Shown here one piece after another: positions 7,244 through 13,908 of a DNA stretch of 16,780 nt. The stretch spans positions 1-16,780 of the forward strand of contig JBKPNV010000389.1 of NCBI GenBank assembly GCA_046732795.1, written 5' to 3'. The position numbers and the translations under genes are program-made. How positions within the stretch are numbered: the first letter of the stretch is position 1; each line of letters starts with the position of its first letter. The stretch is from Gp6-AA40 sp046732795. GTDB taxonomy: Bacteria; Acidobacteriota; Vicinamibacteria; Vicinamibacterales; UBA2999. The notes below the pieces were generated by a model. That model was not told the DNA's origin. It searched no databases and saw nothing but the letters and a program-made list of their open reading frames with translations.

Positions 7244-8128
7244 GTGTCTGACCGATACGCCGAAGTCAATACGGTCCTCTATCGCGTTCTATTCCTGAAC
7301 CTTGCCGTCGCGCTGGCGAAGATCATCCTCGGGTACTACACCGGTGCCGTCTCGATCGTCTCGGATGGCTTTCACTCGCTGACCGACTCAGCGTCGAACG
7401 TCGTCGCGCTGATTGGTGTCTCCATCGCGCGCCAGCCACCCGACGCTAAGCATCCATACGGCCATCGCAAGTACGAGACGATGGCGTCGCTCGGAATCCT
7501 TGTCTTCCTCGTCGTCGTCCTCGTCGAGGTCCTGACAGCTGCCGCCGATCGATTCGTCAATGGTGGCACGCCTCGCGTCTTCCCTGAGGGCATCGCCCTC
7601 ATGGCCTTGACGCTCGGTGTGAACCTCTGGGTGGTTGCCTACGAATTTCGCGAAGGACGGCGGCTGAAGAGCGAGGTCCTGCGCGCGGACGCCAAGCACA
7701 CACGAAGCGACGTGCTGACAACGGGAGCGGTGCTTGGCGCCTTGATGGGGGTGTGGTGGGGGTATCCGCTGCTCGATCCGATGGCCGCGTTGCTGGTCGC
7801 CGGCTTCATCGGCCACGCGTGCTGGAGCATTGCTCAGGAGGCGTCGCGAATCCTGGCAGATGAGATCGTGTTACCGGAAGCGCAAGTGCGCGCGGTGGTC
7901 CAATCGGTACCCGAGGTGCTGGGCTGCGAAAAGATCCGGACGCGCGGATCCGCTGACTATGCCTTCCTGGATCTCCACCTGTGGCTCAATGGGACCACGT
8001 CGCTCGAGCAGGCGCACGCGACGTCTCATATCGTCAAGGATCGGTTGATGACGAAGTTCCCGCAACTGGCGGACGTCGTCATCCACATCGAGCCGCCGCC
8101 AAACTCGGGACTCGGGACTCGGGATTAG
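7244..8128 (+). CDS. Cation diffusion facilitator (CDF) family metal exporter
   Basis: A 294-residue CDF transporter that exports divalent metal, probably zinc, in exchange for protons across the inner membrane. The metal site appears as His44xxxAsp48 in SDGFHSLTDS (helix 2) and His152xxxAsp156 in DAKHTRSDVLTT (helix 5). The HxxxD form in helix 2 is the CzcD/ZnT-like version usually linked to zinc; exact specificity is inferred. Six hydrophobic helices are followed by the cytoplasmic domain (about 205-285) with LDLHLWLNGTTSLEQAH and the closing VVIHIEPP. The GTG start at 7244 lies 21 bases after the signal peptidase stop, so the gene is probably the last in the kinase-regulator-peptidase operon. 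Its last codons (NSGLGTRD) are written by a tandem heptamer repeat, so that tail was probably acquired from the repeat. Confidence 0.92.
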   Translation: MSDRYAEVNTVLYRVLFLNLAVALAKIILGYYTGAVSIVSDGFHSLTDSASNVVALIGVSIARQPPDAKHPYGHRKYETMASLGILVFLVVVLVEVLTAAADRFVNGGTPRVFPEGIALMALTLGVNLWVVAYEFREGRRLKSEVLRADAKHTRSDVLTTGAVLGALMGVWWGYPLLDPMAALLVAGFIGHACWSIAQEASRILADEIVLPEAQVRAVVQSVPEVLGCEKIRTRGSADYAFLDLHLWLNGTTSLEQAHATSHIVKDRLMTKFPQLADVVIHIEPPPNSGLGTRD

Positions 8129-8155
8129 GGACGGATTCCGGATCCCGAGCCCCGA
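8104..8155. terminator. Heptamer repeat with inverted copy, probable bidirectional terminator
   Basis: Three tandem copies of CTCGGGA occupy 8104-8124. The segment TCGGGACTCGGGAT (8112-8125) pairs with 8142-8155 at 13 of 14 positions across a 16-base loop. It spans the end of the CDF gene and the gap to the convergent O-demethylase gene, so it would fold at the 3' end of both transcripts. Neither side has a clear T-run. Four GGG tracts with 4-base loops (8107-8130) also fit a G-quadruplex pattern. Confidence 0.6.
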
Positions 8156-9535
8156 CTACTTCGGTCGATACGTCTCACGGGCCATCTGGCCGTAGGGAAC
8201 GGCACCGACGGTCACGCGGATTTCGGTCTGCTTGTGGCGTTCCACGGTGCTCTTCTTCGTACCGCCGTCCTCTTCTCCCCAGACCAGCGTCAGCTCGTCG
8301 CCGAGCTTGATATCTGGATCGACGATACCCAGCGATAGCATCGACTGCTCGTTGAAGCTGATGCCGCTGAACATCGAGAGTCCGACGATCTTGCCGCCCT
8401 TCATGACCTTGTCGTACGAAGATGACGCGTAGTTGGACAGCGGTAAATCGATGTACTTGTATCGCTCGGCACCCGGCGTGAACTGCGACGCGACCACCCT
8501 GGTGACATCGTCGCCGTTCCACACGAAGGTGACCTTCTTCCGGTGCGGCTCCTTGGACTTCTTCTCGAGCGCTTCGCGCCCCACGAAATCGTGGTCGAAC
8601 TTGACGAACGATCCGTAACCCATCTCGTAGGGGGTCACGTAGTAGTCTTCGATGTTGTTCGAGACGTAACTGCCACCGAGCGAGCCGGTGGCTTCGTAGC
8701 TGTTGGCGGGCAGCCACTCGCGATACTTCTTCATCTTCTCGCCGGTGTACACAGCCGGCAGCGGCGAGGGAATCCAGCCCGACTCCAGCGTATTGGTCGC
8801 GTACGCGCGCGCGCCGACCTGAACCAACCCGAAGTCCTTTCCGGCTTCAACGATGGCACCGCGGATGTCCTCGAGTTGTTCGTACGGTCCCCATACTTCG
8901 AGACCGGGGGCGCCGGCCATGCCGTGCCGCAGTGCGCGTACTCGGCGGCCGTTGATGGTGATGGCGTCCATGTGGAAAAACTTGACGTCGGGAATCGGAC
9001 CGCCGTTGAGACGCTCCAGGATCTTTGCCGCATTCGGACCCTGGACCTGAAAGCGATAGTGACGACGGATCACCGCTTTTCCACCCGTGATCGACGGCGA
9101 CCGGTCGTCGCGCGCGATATCGACTTTCCAGCCGCCGGTCCGCGCGTGGAATTCAACCCAGTTGATCGTCGGTGCCCGTCCAACCAGATTGAACTCCTGC
9201 TCGGCTTGATGAAACATGATGACATCGCCGATCACGTAACCGTCGTAGCTGCAGGGCGCGAACTGCTTGGCGCGATCGGGTGGAAAGTTCGCAAAGCTGT
9301 TGGTCGCGAGAGACGACAGCATCTTCATCGCGTCCGGGCCGGTGACGAGAAGTTCCGCCATGTGGTGCGACTGATCGAAGAGGACCGCCGACTCGCGCCA
9401 GGCTCGCTGCTCGTCGCGCCAGTTGGAGTACTCGGAGGGCACGACCGGGTACACATACGCCCCGATCTGCGAGTTCCGCAGTACATCGACTGGATTCTTG
9501 CCCTGTAGCACTTGCTCCAAGCTTTGCTGACTCAT
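8156..9535 (-). CDS. LigM/DesA-like tetrahydrofolate-dependent aryl O-demethylase
   Basis: A 459-residue protein of the GcvT-fold aminomethyltransferase superfamily. It closely tracks what I recall of Sphingobium LigM (471 residues), which moves the methyl group of vanillate or 3-O-methylgallate to tetrahydrofolate. Shared stretches include LRNSQIGAYVYPVV (about 19-32), SAVLFDQSHHM, LRHGMAGAPGLEVWGPYE, NTLESGWIPSPLPA, REWLPANSYEA, NNIEDYYVTPYE and SFVKFDHDFVGR. Tyr245 in VGARAYATNTL aligns with LigM catalytic Tyr247. The substrate is therefore probably a lignin-derived methoxy-aromatic acid; vanillate, syringate or 3-O-methylgallate cannot be told apart here. ATG 9535 has AGGA five bases upstream. 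An aromatic-acid-type MFS transporter lies upstream on the same strand. No formyl-THF ligase (LigH) and no ring-cleavage genes are in the window. A plain aminomethyltransferase role is unlikely. Confidence 0.88.
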   Translation of the reverse strand: MSQQSLEQVLQGKNPVDVLRNSQIGAYVYPVVPSEYSNWRDEQRAWRESAVLFDQSHHMAELLVTGPDAMKMLSSLATNSFANFPPDRAKQFAPCSYDGYVIGDVIMFHQAEQEFNLVGRAPTINWVEFHARTGGWKVDIARDDRSPSITGGKAVIRRHYRFQVQGPNAAKILERLNGGPIPDVKFFHMDAITINGRRVRALRHGMAGAPGLEVWGPYEQLEDIRGAIVEAGKDFGLVQVGARAYATNTLESGWIPSPLPAVYTGEKMKKYREWLPANSYEATGSLGGSYVSNNIEDYYVTPYEMGYGSFVKFDHDFVGREALEKKSKEPHRKKVTFVWNGDDVTRVVASQFTPGAERYKYIDLPLSNYASSSYDKVMKGGKIVGLSMFSGISFNEQSMLSLGIVDPDIKLGDELTLVWGEEDGGTKKSTVERHKQTEIRVTVGAVPYGQMARETYRPK

Positions 9536-9565
9536 ATTTCCTGTTTGCTCCTCTATGCGGTCGAG

Positions 9566-9583
9566 GTCCGGCTAAAGCCGGAC
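9566..9583. repeat. REP-like palindrome, copy 1
   Basis: GTCCGGCT-AA-AGCCGGAC is a perfect 8-bp stem with a 2-base loop. It lies about 30 bases ahead of the O-demethylase start, in the gap after the MFS gene. The same 18 bases, with the following AC and an ACGA nearby, recur at 11086-11103. Confidence 0.85.
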
Positions 9584-9632
9584 ACTACGAATGTCGCACG
9601 ACGAATGTGGGGCAACGAATCCCGTACGTGGT

Positions 9633-9649
9633 GTCCGCTTCAGCCGGAC
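9633..9649. repeat. REP-like palindrome, degenerate copy 2
   Basis: GTCCGCTTCAGCCGGAC is the same element as 9566-9583 with one base lost from the left arm and a changed loop. Like copy 1, it is followed by CTACGA. A further half-copy, GTCCGGCT, lies at about 9675-9682. Confidence 0.7.
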
Positions 9650-9690
9650 CTACGATGGCCAAGCCACTAATTATGTCCGGCTCACGGGTT

Positions 9691-9705
9691 CCACGCCAAG
9701 CGTGG
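9691..9705 (-). terminator. Hairpin just after the MFS transporter stop
   Basis: CCACGC-CAA-GCGTGG is a 6-bp perfect stem beginning nine bases past the transporter stop (minus-strand reading). No T-run follows, so it is a weak terminator or an mRNA-stabilising hairpin. Its position could reduce, but need not stop, read-through into the O-demethylase gene. Confidence 0.4.
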
Positions 9706-9713
9706 CTGGAAGA

Positions 9714-11069
9714 TCAGTGAGCGCCGGCAGGAGCACCCACCTGTACGCCCGCGGTCCGTGGCACATGGCGTCGGACCAGAGCGAGCGACAGAAACACCAC
9801 AGCCATCAGAATCGCCCAGCACGTGAAGTAACCGGGGGATCCACCCCGGTCGAGCGCGAATCCACCGACATACACGGCCAGCGCGTTGCCTATGCGTCCA
9901 AAGGCGACGGCGGTGCCAACTCCCGTACTTCGAATTTCCGTTGGGTACACGTGCGCAGCCAACGCGTACATCGTGGTCTGCACGGCGTTGAGCAGCCCGC
10001 CCGTGACGAGGAACATCGCCATCAGCGCGAAGGTGTCTGTCGGATCGAGCCTCATGCCCGCCATGATCATCGAACAGACCACGGCGGCTGCCGACATGCC
10101 CAGCATCGTCACTCGTGATCCGACTCGCTGAATCACGAGGGCGCCAAGGATGGCACCGATCACACCCCCGACGTTCACCCACTGCAGGCCACCGGCCGCC
10201 GCCGCCGGGGAGAATTTGCCGTTATCCCTCAGCATCGAAGGCACGAGCTGAATGGCCACGTAGTTGACCATCAGGCAAAAGAAGAACGAGGCAAAGAGGC
10301 CGATGGTGTCGCGGCGGAAGGCAGGCGCAAACAGATCGCCGATGGTCGCCTTCGACATCGCCACTCCGCTGCCTTCGACGTACGCGACATCATCCGGCAT
10401 GCGATGCCCCATGCGACGCATGATTCGCGTCAACTCGCGCCAGCGATGGCGATGACCGGCCAGATAGCGCGGCGACTCGGGAAGCGCCTTCCACAGGACC
10501 ACAGCCAAGACGACAGGCACGAGGCCACCAACGATGAAGAGAGCGCGCCAGCCGTACGCAGGGCCAATGATTCCTGCCATGGTGCTCGCGACAAAGCCGC
10601 CGAGCGGGATGCAGACGATCGTAAGCGTGACGGCGAACGGCCGCCGATGGCGCGGTACGTACTCCGAGGCGAGAGCCGCCGCGTTGGGCATCGCTCCACC
10701 GAGACCGATGCCGGCAATGAAACGCAGCAGGCCAAGCATGAACACGGAATTTACGAATGCTATCGAGAGCGTCAGCACGGCAAACGCCATGACACTCCCG
10801 AGCAGCGCGGTCCGCCGGCCGAAGCGGTCGCCGAGGATCCCGCCCATCAGGCCGCCGATCATCATGCCGAATGGGCCGGTGGCGAGCGCATTCCTGAAGG
10901 CGCTGTTCTGCACGCCCCACTCGGGTGCGATGAACGGCACGGCGTTGGGGAGAAGCTGATTGTCGACACCGTCGAGAATAATCGTGAGCGCAGTGCCAAG
11001 AATCAGGAGCTTCTGATAGCCGGTCCACTGTCCTTCATCGATCACCGCGCCAACATCAACTGTCTTCAT
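9714..11069 (-). CDS. MFS transporter, aromatic acid:H+ symporter (AAHS) type
   Basis: A 451-residue, 12-helix major facilitator carrier for the inner membrane. DGVDNQLLP at 33-41 occupies the place of the DGxD motif of helix 1 in aromatic acid:H+ symporters such as PcaK. Motif A is GGILGDRFGRRTALLG at about 76-91. RFIAGIGLGGAMPNAAAL in helix 4 and the SPRYLAGH segment before the central loop are typical of the sugar/aromatic-acid branch of the superfamily. A LigM-like O-demethylase follows on the same strand after 178 bases, so a methoxy-aromatic acid such as vanillate is the likely substrate; this is inference from context. ATG 11069 has GGGAG five bases upstream. REP-like palindromes flank the gene on both sides, which may reflect insertion as a unit. 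Confidence 0.86.
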   Translation of the reverse strand: MKTVDVGAVIDEGQWTGYQKLLILGTALTIILDGVDNQLLPNAVPFIAPEWGVQNSAFRNALATGPFGMMIGGLMGGILGDRFGRRTALLGSVMAFAVLTLSIAFVNSVFMLGLLRFIAGIGLGGAMPNAAALASEYVPRHRRPFAVTLTIVCIPLGGFVASTMAGIIGPAYGWRALFIVGGLVPVVLAVVLWKALPESPRYLAGHRHRWRELTRIMRRMGHRMPDDVAYVEGSGVAMSKATIGDLFAPAFRRDTIGLFASFFFCLMVNYVAIQLVPSMLRDNGKFSPAAAAGGLQWVNVGGVIGAILGALVIQRVGSRVTMLGMSAAAVVCSMIMAGMRLDPTDTFALMAMFLVTGGLLNAVQTTMYALAAHVYPTEIRSTGVGTAVAFGRIGNALAVYVGGFALDRGGSPGYFTCWAILMAVVFLSLALVRRHVPRTAGVQVGAPAGAH

Positions 11070-11085
11070 TCAACTCCCTTCGTTG

Positions 11086-11103
11086 GTCCGGCTAAAGCCG
11101 GAC
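11086..11103. repeat. REP-like palindrome, copy 3
   Basis: This is an exact copy of the 18 bases at 9566-9583. It starts 16 bases upstream of the MFS ATG. An imperfect relative (GTCCGGCCGCTGGAC) lies ten bases further on. If the possible -10 box at 11147-11152 is used, the hairpin lies in the 5' leader of the MFS transcript. Confidence 0.85.
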
Positions 11104-11146
11104 ACGACGAGCGTCCGGCCGCTGGACATCGCACTACGGGTTCGGA

Positions 11147-11152
11147 AGTATA
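11147..11152 (-). promoter_or_regulatory. Possible -10 box for the MFS transporter gene
   Basis: On the minus strand the hexamer reads TATACT, 5 of 6 to the -10 consensus, about 80 bases before the ATG. No convincing -35 box lies upstream, so this is weak evidence. The oppositely directed AEC permease gene starts about 20 bases away, so its promoter region must overlap this one. Confidence 0.25.
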
Positions 11153-11172
11153 CCAGCGACCGCTTATGATCC

Positions 11173-12108
11173 TTGGCTGACGTGACCAGTGGCGCCCAGC
11201 TCCTTCTTTCAATCTTCGTGTCCGACCTCCTGCCGGTGTTCGTCATTGCCGGCGTGGGATTTCTGCTCGCGCGATACGCACATGTCCAGGTCCAGACCGT
11301 CTCACGCCTGACGTTTCACGCGCTGGCGCCAGCGCTCGTCTTCAACATACTGGCGACGTCGACCGTCGAGAGCAGCCAGGTCGGGCGGATGGTGCTGTTC
11401 TATCTGCTCGTCGCGACGTCAGCGGCGCTGATGGCGCGCATCGTGGCAATTCCGCTGCGACTCGACCGGCGCGCCCTCACGGCGTTCCTGCTCGTCGTCA
11501 TCTGCTCGAACTCGGGCAACTACGGGCTGCCGGTCACGCTGCTGGCCTTCGGCCGCGAAGCATTGACTTTCGCAAGTGTCTATTTCGTCACGAGCTCGAT
11601 GTTTACTTACACCGGCGGCGTGTTCCTCGCCGCGAGCGGCAAGCGGAGCGTGCGTGATGCGCTCATCCGCGTGGCGAGCATTCCGGCCTTTTATGGGGCG
11701 CTGGCGGCAATTCTGACGATAAGCTTCGGGTTGCAGGTGCCTGGATCCGTGAGGGCTCCTATCACGCTCCTCAGCGATGCCGCGGTGCCGATGATGATCC
11801 TCGTGCTTGGCATGCAGCTCGAACGCGCGGCGCGGCCCGAGCGCCCTGGCGTCGTTGCCGCGGCCGTCGTGGTCTCTCTCGTGCTGACTCCGCTCGTCGC
11901 AGTGGGGGTCGCGCACCTCGTCGGCCTGCGCGGGGCGGCGCTTCAAGCCGGCGTGCTCCAGACGTCGATGCCAACCGCGGTGATCACAACAATCCTCGCG
12001 GTCGAATTCGACGTTGTCCCGGATTTCGTGACCAGCGTGGTTTTCGTGACGACGCTGATCAGCCCGCTCACCGTCACGCTGATGATTGCCTACCTGCAGA
12101 CAACGTAG
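11173..12108 (+). CDS. AEC-family permease (auxin efflux carrier-like, Mem_trans)
   Basis: A 311-residue inner-membrane permease with about ten hydrophobic segments in two halves separated by a short polar centre. Family marks are LLPVFVIAGVGFLLAR at the start, LAPALVFNIL, the helix-5 motif CSNSGNYGLPV, LSDAAVPMMILVLGMQLE, and QTSMPTAVITTILAVEFD near the end. Bacterial members move small organic acids such as malate or malonate; the substrate cannot be read from sequence. The first in-frame start is TTG at 11173, with GTG at 11182 as an alternative. Neither has a clear ribosome binding site, and a TATGAT at 11165-11170 lies so close that a leaderless transcript is possible. The gene is divergent from the aromatic-acid MFS gene and convergent with the Bcr-type exporter. 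Confidence 0.9.
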   Translation: MADVTSGAQLLLSIFVSDLLPVFVIAGVGFLLARYAHVQVQTVSRLTFHALAPALVFNILATSTVESSQVGRMVLFYLLVATSAALMARIVAIPLRLDRRALTAFLLVVICSNSGNYGLPVTLLAFGREALTFASVYFVTSSMFTYTGGVFLAASGKRSVRDALIRVASIPAFYGALAAILTISFGLQVPGSVRAPITLLSDAAVPMMILVLGMQLERAARPERPGVVAAAVVVSLVLTPLVAVGVAHLVGLRGAALQAGVLQTSMPTAVITTILAVEFDVVPDFVTSVVFVTTLISPLTVTLMIAYLQTT

Positions 12109-12116
12109 CTAAGAAA

Positions 12117-12176
12117 CACGTAGAGCGCGGCTTCAGTCCCCGCGATCACGAGGCTCAAGCCTGCGCTCTCCACGTG
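12117..12176. terminator. Long hairpin between convergent genes, probable bidirectional terminator
   Basis: CACGTAGAGCGC with GGCTT (12117-12133) pairs with AAGCC and GCGCTCTCCACGTG (12157-12176), giving about 17 base pairs with small bulges and a 23-base loop. It fills the 73-base gap between the AEC permease stop (12108) and the exporter stop (12182). No T-run is seen on either side. Confidence 0.6.
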
Positions 12177-12181
12177 CGAAG

Positions 12182-13384
12182 TCATGTGGTGAGCAGTCGG
12201 TTTGCGAGGAACGCGGTGGCGCCGCATCCCGCAACGACGACCGCCATCGGAACGGCTGTTCCGTTGGCAAAGACACCGATGAGGCTTCCGCACAGTGCGC
12301 CCAAGACGAACTGAAACGTGCCGAGCAACGCCGAAGCACTACCGGCAACCTTGCCGTGCGGCGCCATTGCGAGCGCGGTCGTGTTCGGCAGAACGAACCC
12401 GTGGCACGCGATGTAGCAGAACAACGGGACCAGAATGCCCGGAAACCCGCCGAATCCGGTATACGCGTCGACGACCAGCGCGATGCCGGCAGTCATCGCC
12501 ACCGCGAGAACGATGTTGATGATTCGGTGCGTGTCCACGCGGCCGACCAGCCAGCGATTGACTTGCGAGGCGGCAATGATTCCGAACGCGTTGGTCCCGA
12601 AGTACAACCCGTACCGCTCCGGCGGCACATCGAAGAGCTCGATGAAGACAAACGGCGATCCAGAGATGTACGCGAGAAGGCCGGCAAAGATGAGCGCGCC
12701 AGACAGCGCATATCCCATGAACCGCCGATCTCGAATCAACTGGCCATACACGCCGAGCACGGCGTTGATGGGCTGACGTAGCCGACGCGCCGCGGGCAGA
12801 CTCTCCGGTAGCGCGGTCGCGACGACGACGAGCCAGAGCGCTGCGTATGCGGTCAGCAGCCAGAACACGGCGCGCCATCCGAAATGTACGAGCAACTGCC
12901 CGCCGATGAGCGGCGCAAGGATGGGCGCAAGGCCCATGACCAACATCAATACCGACAGCATGCGCACCGAGCCGGACTGATCGAAGTGATCGCGGACGAC
13001 GGCCCGCGGGATCACAATCGGAGCACAGCCGCCCAGCGCCTGAAGAAAGCGAAATGCGATCAACGTCTTCACGCTCCCAGCACGGGCGCAGCCGATCGAC
13101 GAGATCATGAACAGTGTCAGTCCCAGGTACAGGCTTGGCTTCCGACCGAGCCGGTCCGACAACGGCCCATAGAGCGCCTGCCCGATAGCGATTCCAATGA
13201 AGTAGGAGGCAAGGCTGGACTGAACGACGCTGACGGCAGTGCCGAACTCGCGGGCGATGGTGGGCAATGCTGGCAAGTACATGTCGATTGCCAGTGGCCC
13301 GACCGCCGTGAGTGCGCCAAGGATCAGAGCGAGGCGATAGTAATGAACGTGTGCCCGCGGCTCGATGCCCGGTTGGAGATGCAT
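12182..13384 (-). CDS. Bcr/CflA-type MFS multidrug exporter
   Basis: A 400-residue, 12-helix drug:H+ antiporter of the DHA1 group. The helix-1 signature AIDMYLPALP at about 32-41 and motif A GPLSDRLGRKP at about 73-83 are those of the Bcr/CflA family. Later, RFLQALGGCAPIVIPRAVVRD matches motif B and LVMGLAPILAPLIGG matches motif C of drug exporters. Bcr/CflA proteins export bicyclomycin, chloramphenicol or sulfonamides; the drug here is not known. I chose ATG at 13384, four bases after the moaC stop. A GTG at 13396 would overlap moaC by eight bases and is equally possible. Neither has a strong ribosome binding site, which suggests translation coupled to moaC. It is the last gene of the rex-moaC-exporter run. 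Confidence 0.9.
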   Translation of the reverse strand: MHLQPGIEPRAHVHYYRLALILGALTAVGPLAIDMYLPALPTIAREFGTAVSVVQSSLASYFIGIAIGQALYGPLSDRLGRKPSLYLGLTLFMISSIGCARAGSVKTLIAFRFLQALGGCAPIVIPRAVVRDHFDQSGSVRMLSVLMLVMGLAPILAPLIGGQLLVHFGWRAVFWLLTAYAALWLVVVATALPESLPAARRLRQPINAVLGVYGQLIRDRRFMGYALSGALIFAGLLAYISGSPFVFIELFDVPPERYGLYFGTNAFGIIAASQVNRWLVGRVDTHRIINIVLAVAMTAGIALVVDAYTGFGGFPGILVPLFCYIACHGFVLPNTTALAMAPHGKVAGSASALLGTFQFVLGALCGSLIGVFANGTAVPMAVVVAGCGATAFLANRLLTT

Positions 13385-13388
13385 CGGT

Positions 13389-13907
13389 TCACGCACCCGC
13401 GTTGCGGCGGCGATAGTGACCCGATCGGCCGCCCTTCTTCTCGATCAGGCAGATGTCACCGATCACCATCTCCTTGTCGACAGCTTTGACCATGTCGTAG
13501 ATGGTGAGCGCGGCGATCGCGACCGCAGTCAGCGCTTCCATCTCCACGCCCGTCTGGCTCGTCGTCCGCACGCGCGCCTCGATGCGGTAGCCGCGACGGA
13601 TGTCGGTCAACTCCACGCTGACGTGAGTGAGCGGCAACGGATGACACAGCGGGATCAACTCCGACGTACGCTTCGCCGCCATGATGCCGGCGAGTCGAGC
13701 AGCCTGGAGCGGATCGCCTTTCGCCAGCGCTCCCTGCCTGATCAGCCGAAGCGCTGTCGCGCTCATCGTGATCTCTCCGCATGCTGTCGCTTCACGCGCG
13801 GTGACTGCCTTGTCACCAACATCGACCATGCGCGCCTTGCCCTTCGCGTCGAGATGCGAGAGCGCTGGCGCAGGCGTCGAGCCAGCAGTGCGCACTCGTC
13901 TGGCCAC
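13389..13907 (-). CDS. moaC: Cyclic pyranopterin monophosphate synthase MoaC
   Basis: MoaC works after MoaA in molybdenum cofactor synthesis and makes cyclic pyranopterin monophosphate in the cytoplasm. The 172-residue protein has the full family pattern: LSHLDAKGKARMVDV at 16-30, ELIPLCHPLPLTHV at 83-96, GVEMEALTAVAIAAL at 120-134, and IYDMVKAVDKEM at 136-147 with active-site Asp138 and Lys141. I chose GTG at 13907 because GGGAG lies nine bases upstream and it follows the rex stop codon by one base, which suggests translational coupling. An in-frame TTG at 13949 would overlap rex. moaA and the other moa genes are not in the window. moaC and rex are also neighbours in Bacillus subtilis. Confidence 0.96.
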   Translation of the reverse strand: MARRVRTAGSTPAPALSHLDAKGKARMVDVGDKAVTAREATACGEITMSATALRLIRQGALAKGDPLQAARLAGIMAAKRTSELIPLCHPLPLTHVSVELTDIRRGYRIEARVRTTSQTGVEMEALTAVAIAALTIYDMVKAVDKEMVIGDICLIEKKGGRSGHYRRRNAGA

Positions 13908-13908
13908 G

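Noticed and set aside
8543..9508. A 321-codon plus-strand open frame opposite the O-demethylase
   Set aside because: No domain or motif, and the opposite strand carries an unbroken LigM-like protein. Long antisense frames are expected at this GC content.
9536..9713. A CRISPR-like array made of the GTCCGG repeats
   Set aside because: The copies are few, imperfect and unevenly spaced, and they are self-palindromes. This fits REP elements, not CRISPR repeats.
11165..11170. TATGAT as a -10 box for the AEC permease gene
   Set aside because: The hexamer fits well, but no -35 box is convincing and the transcript would start at or past the first possible start codon. Not strong enough for its own entry.
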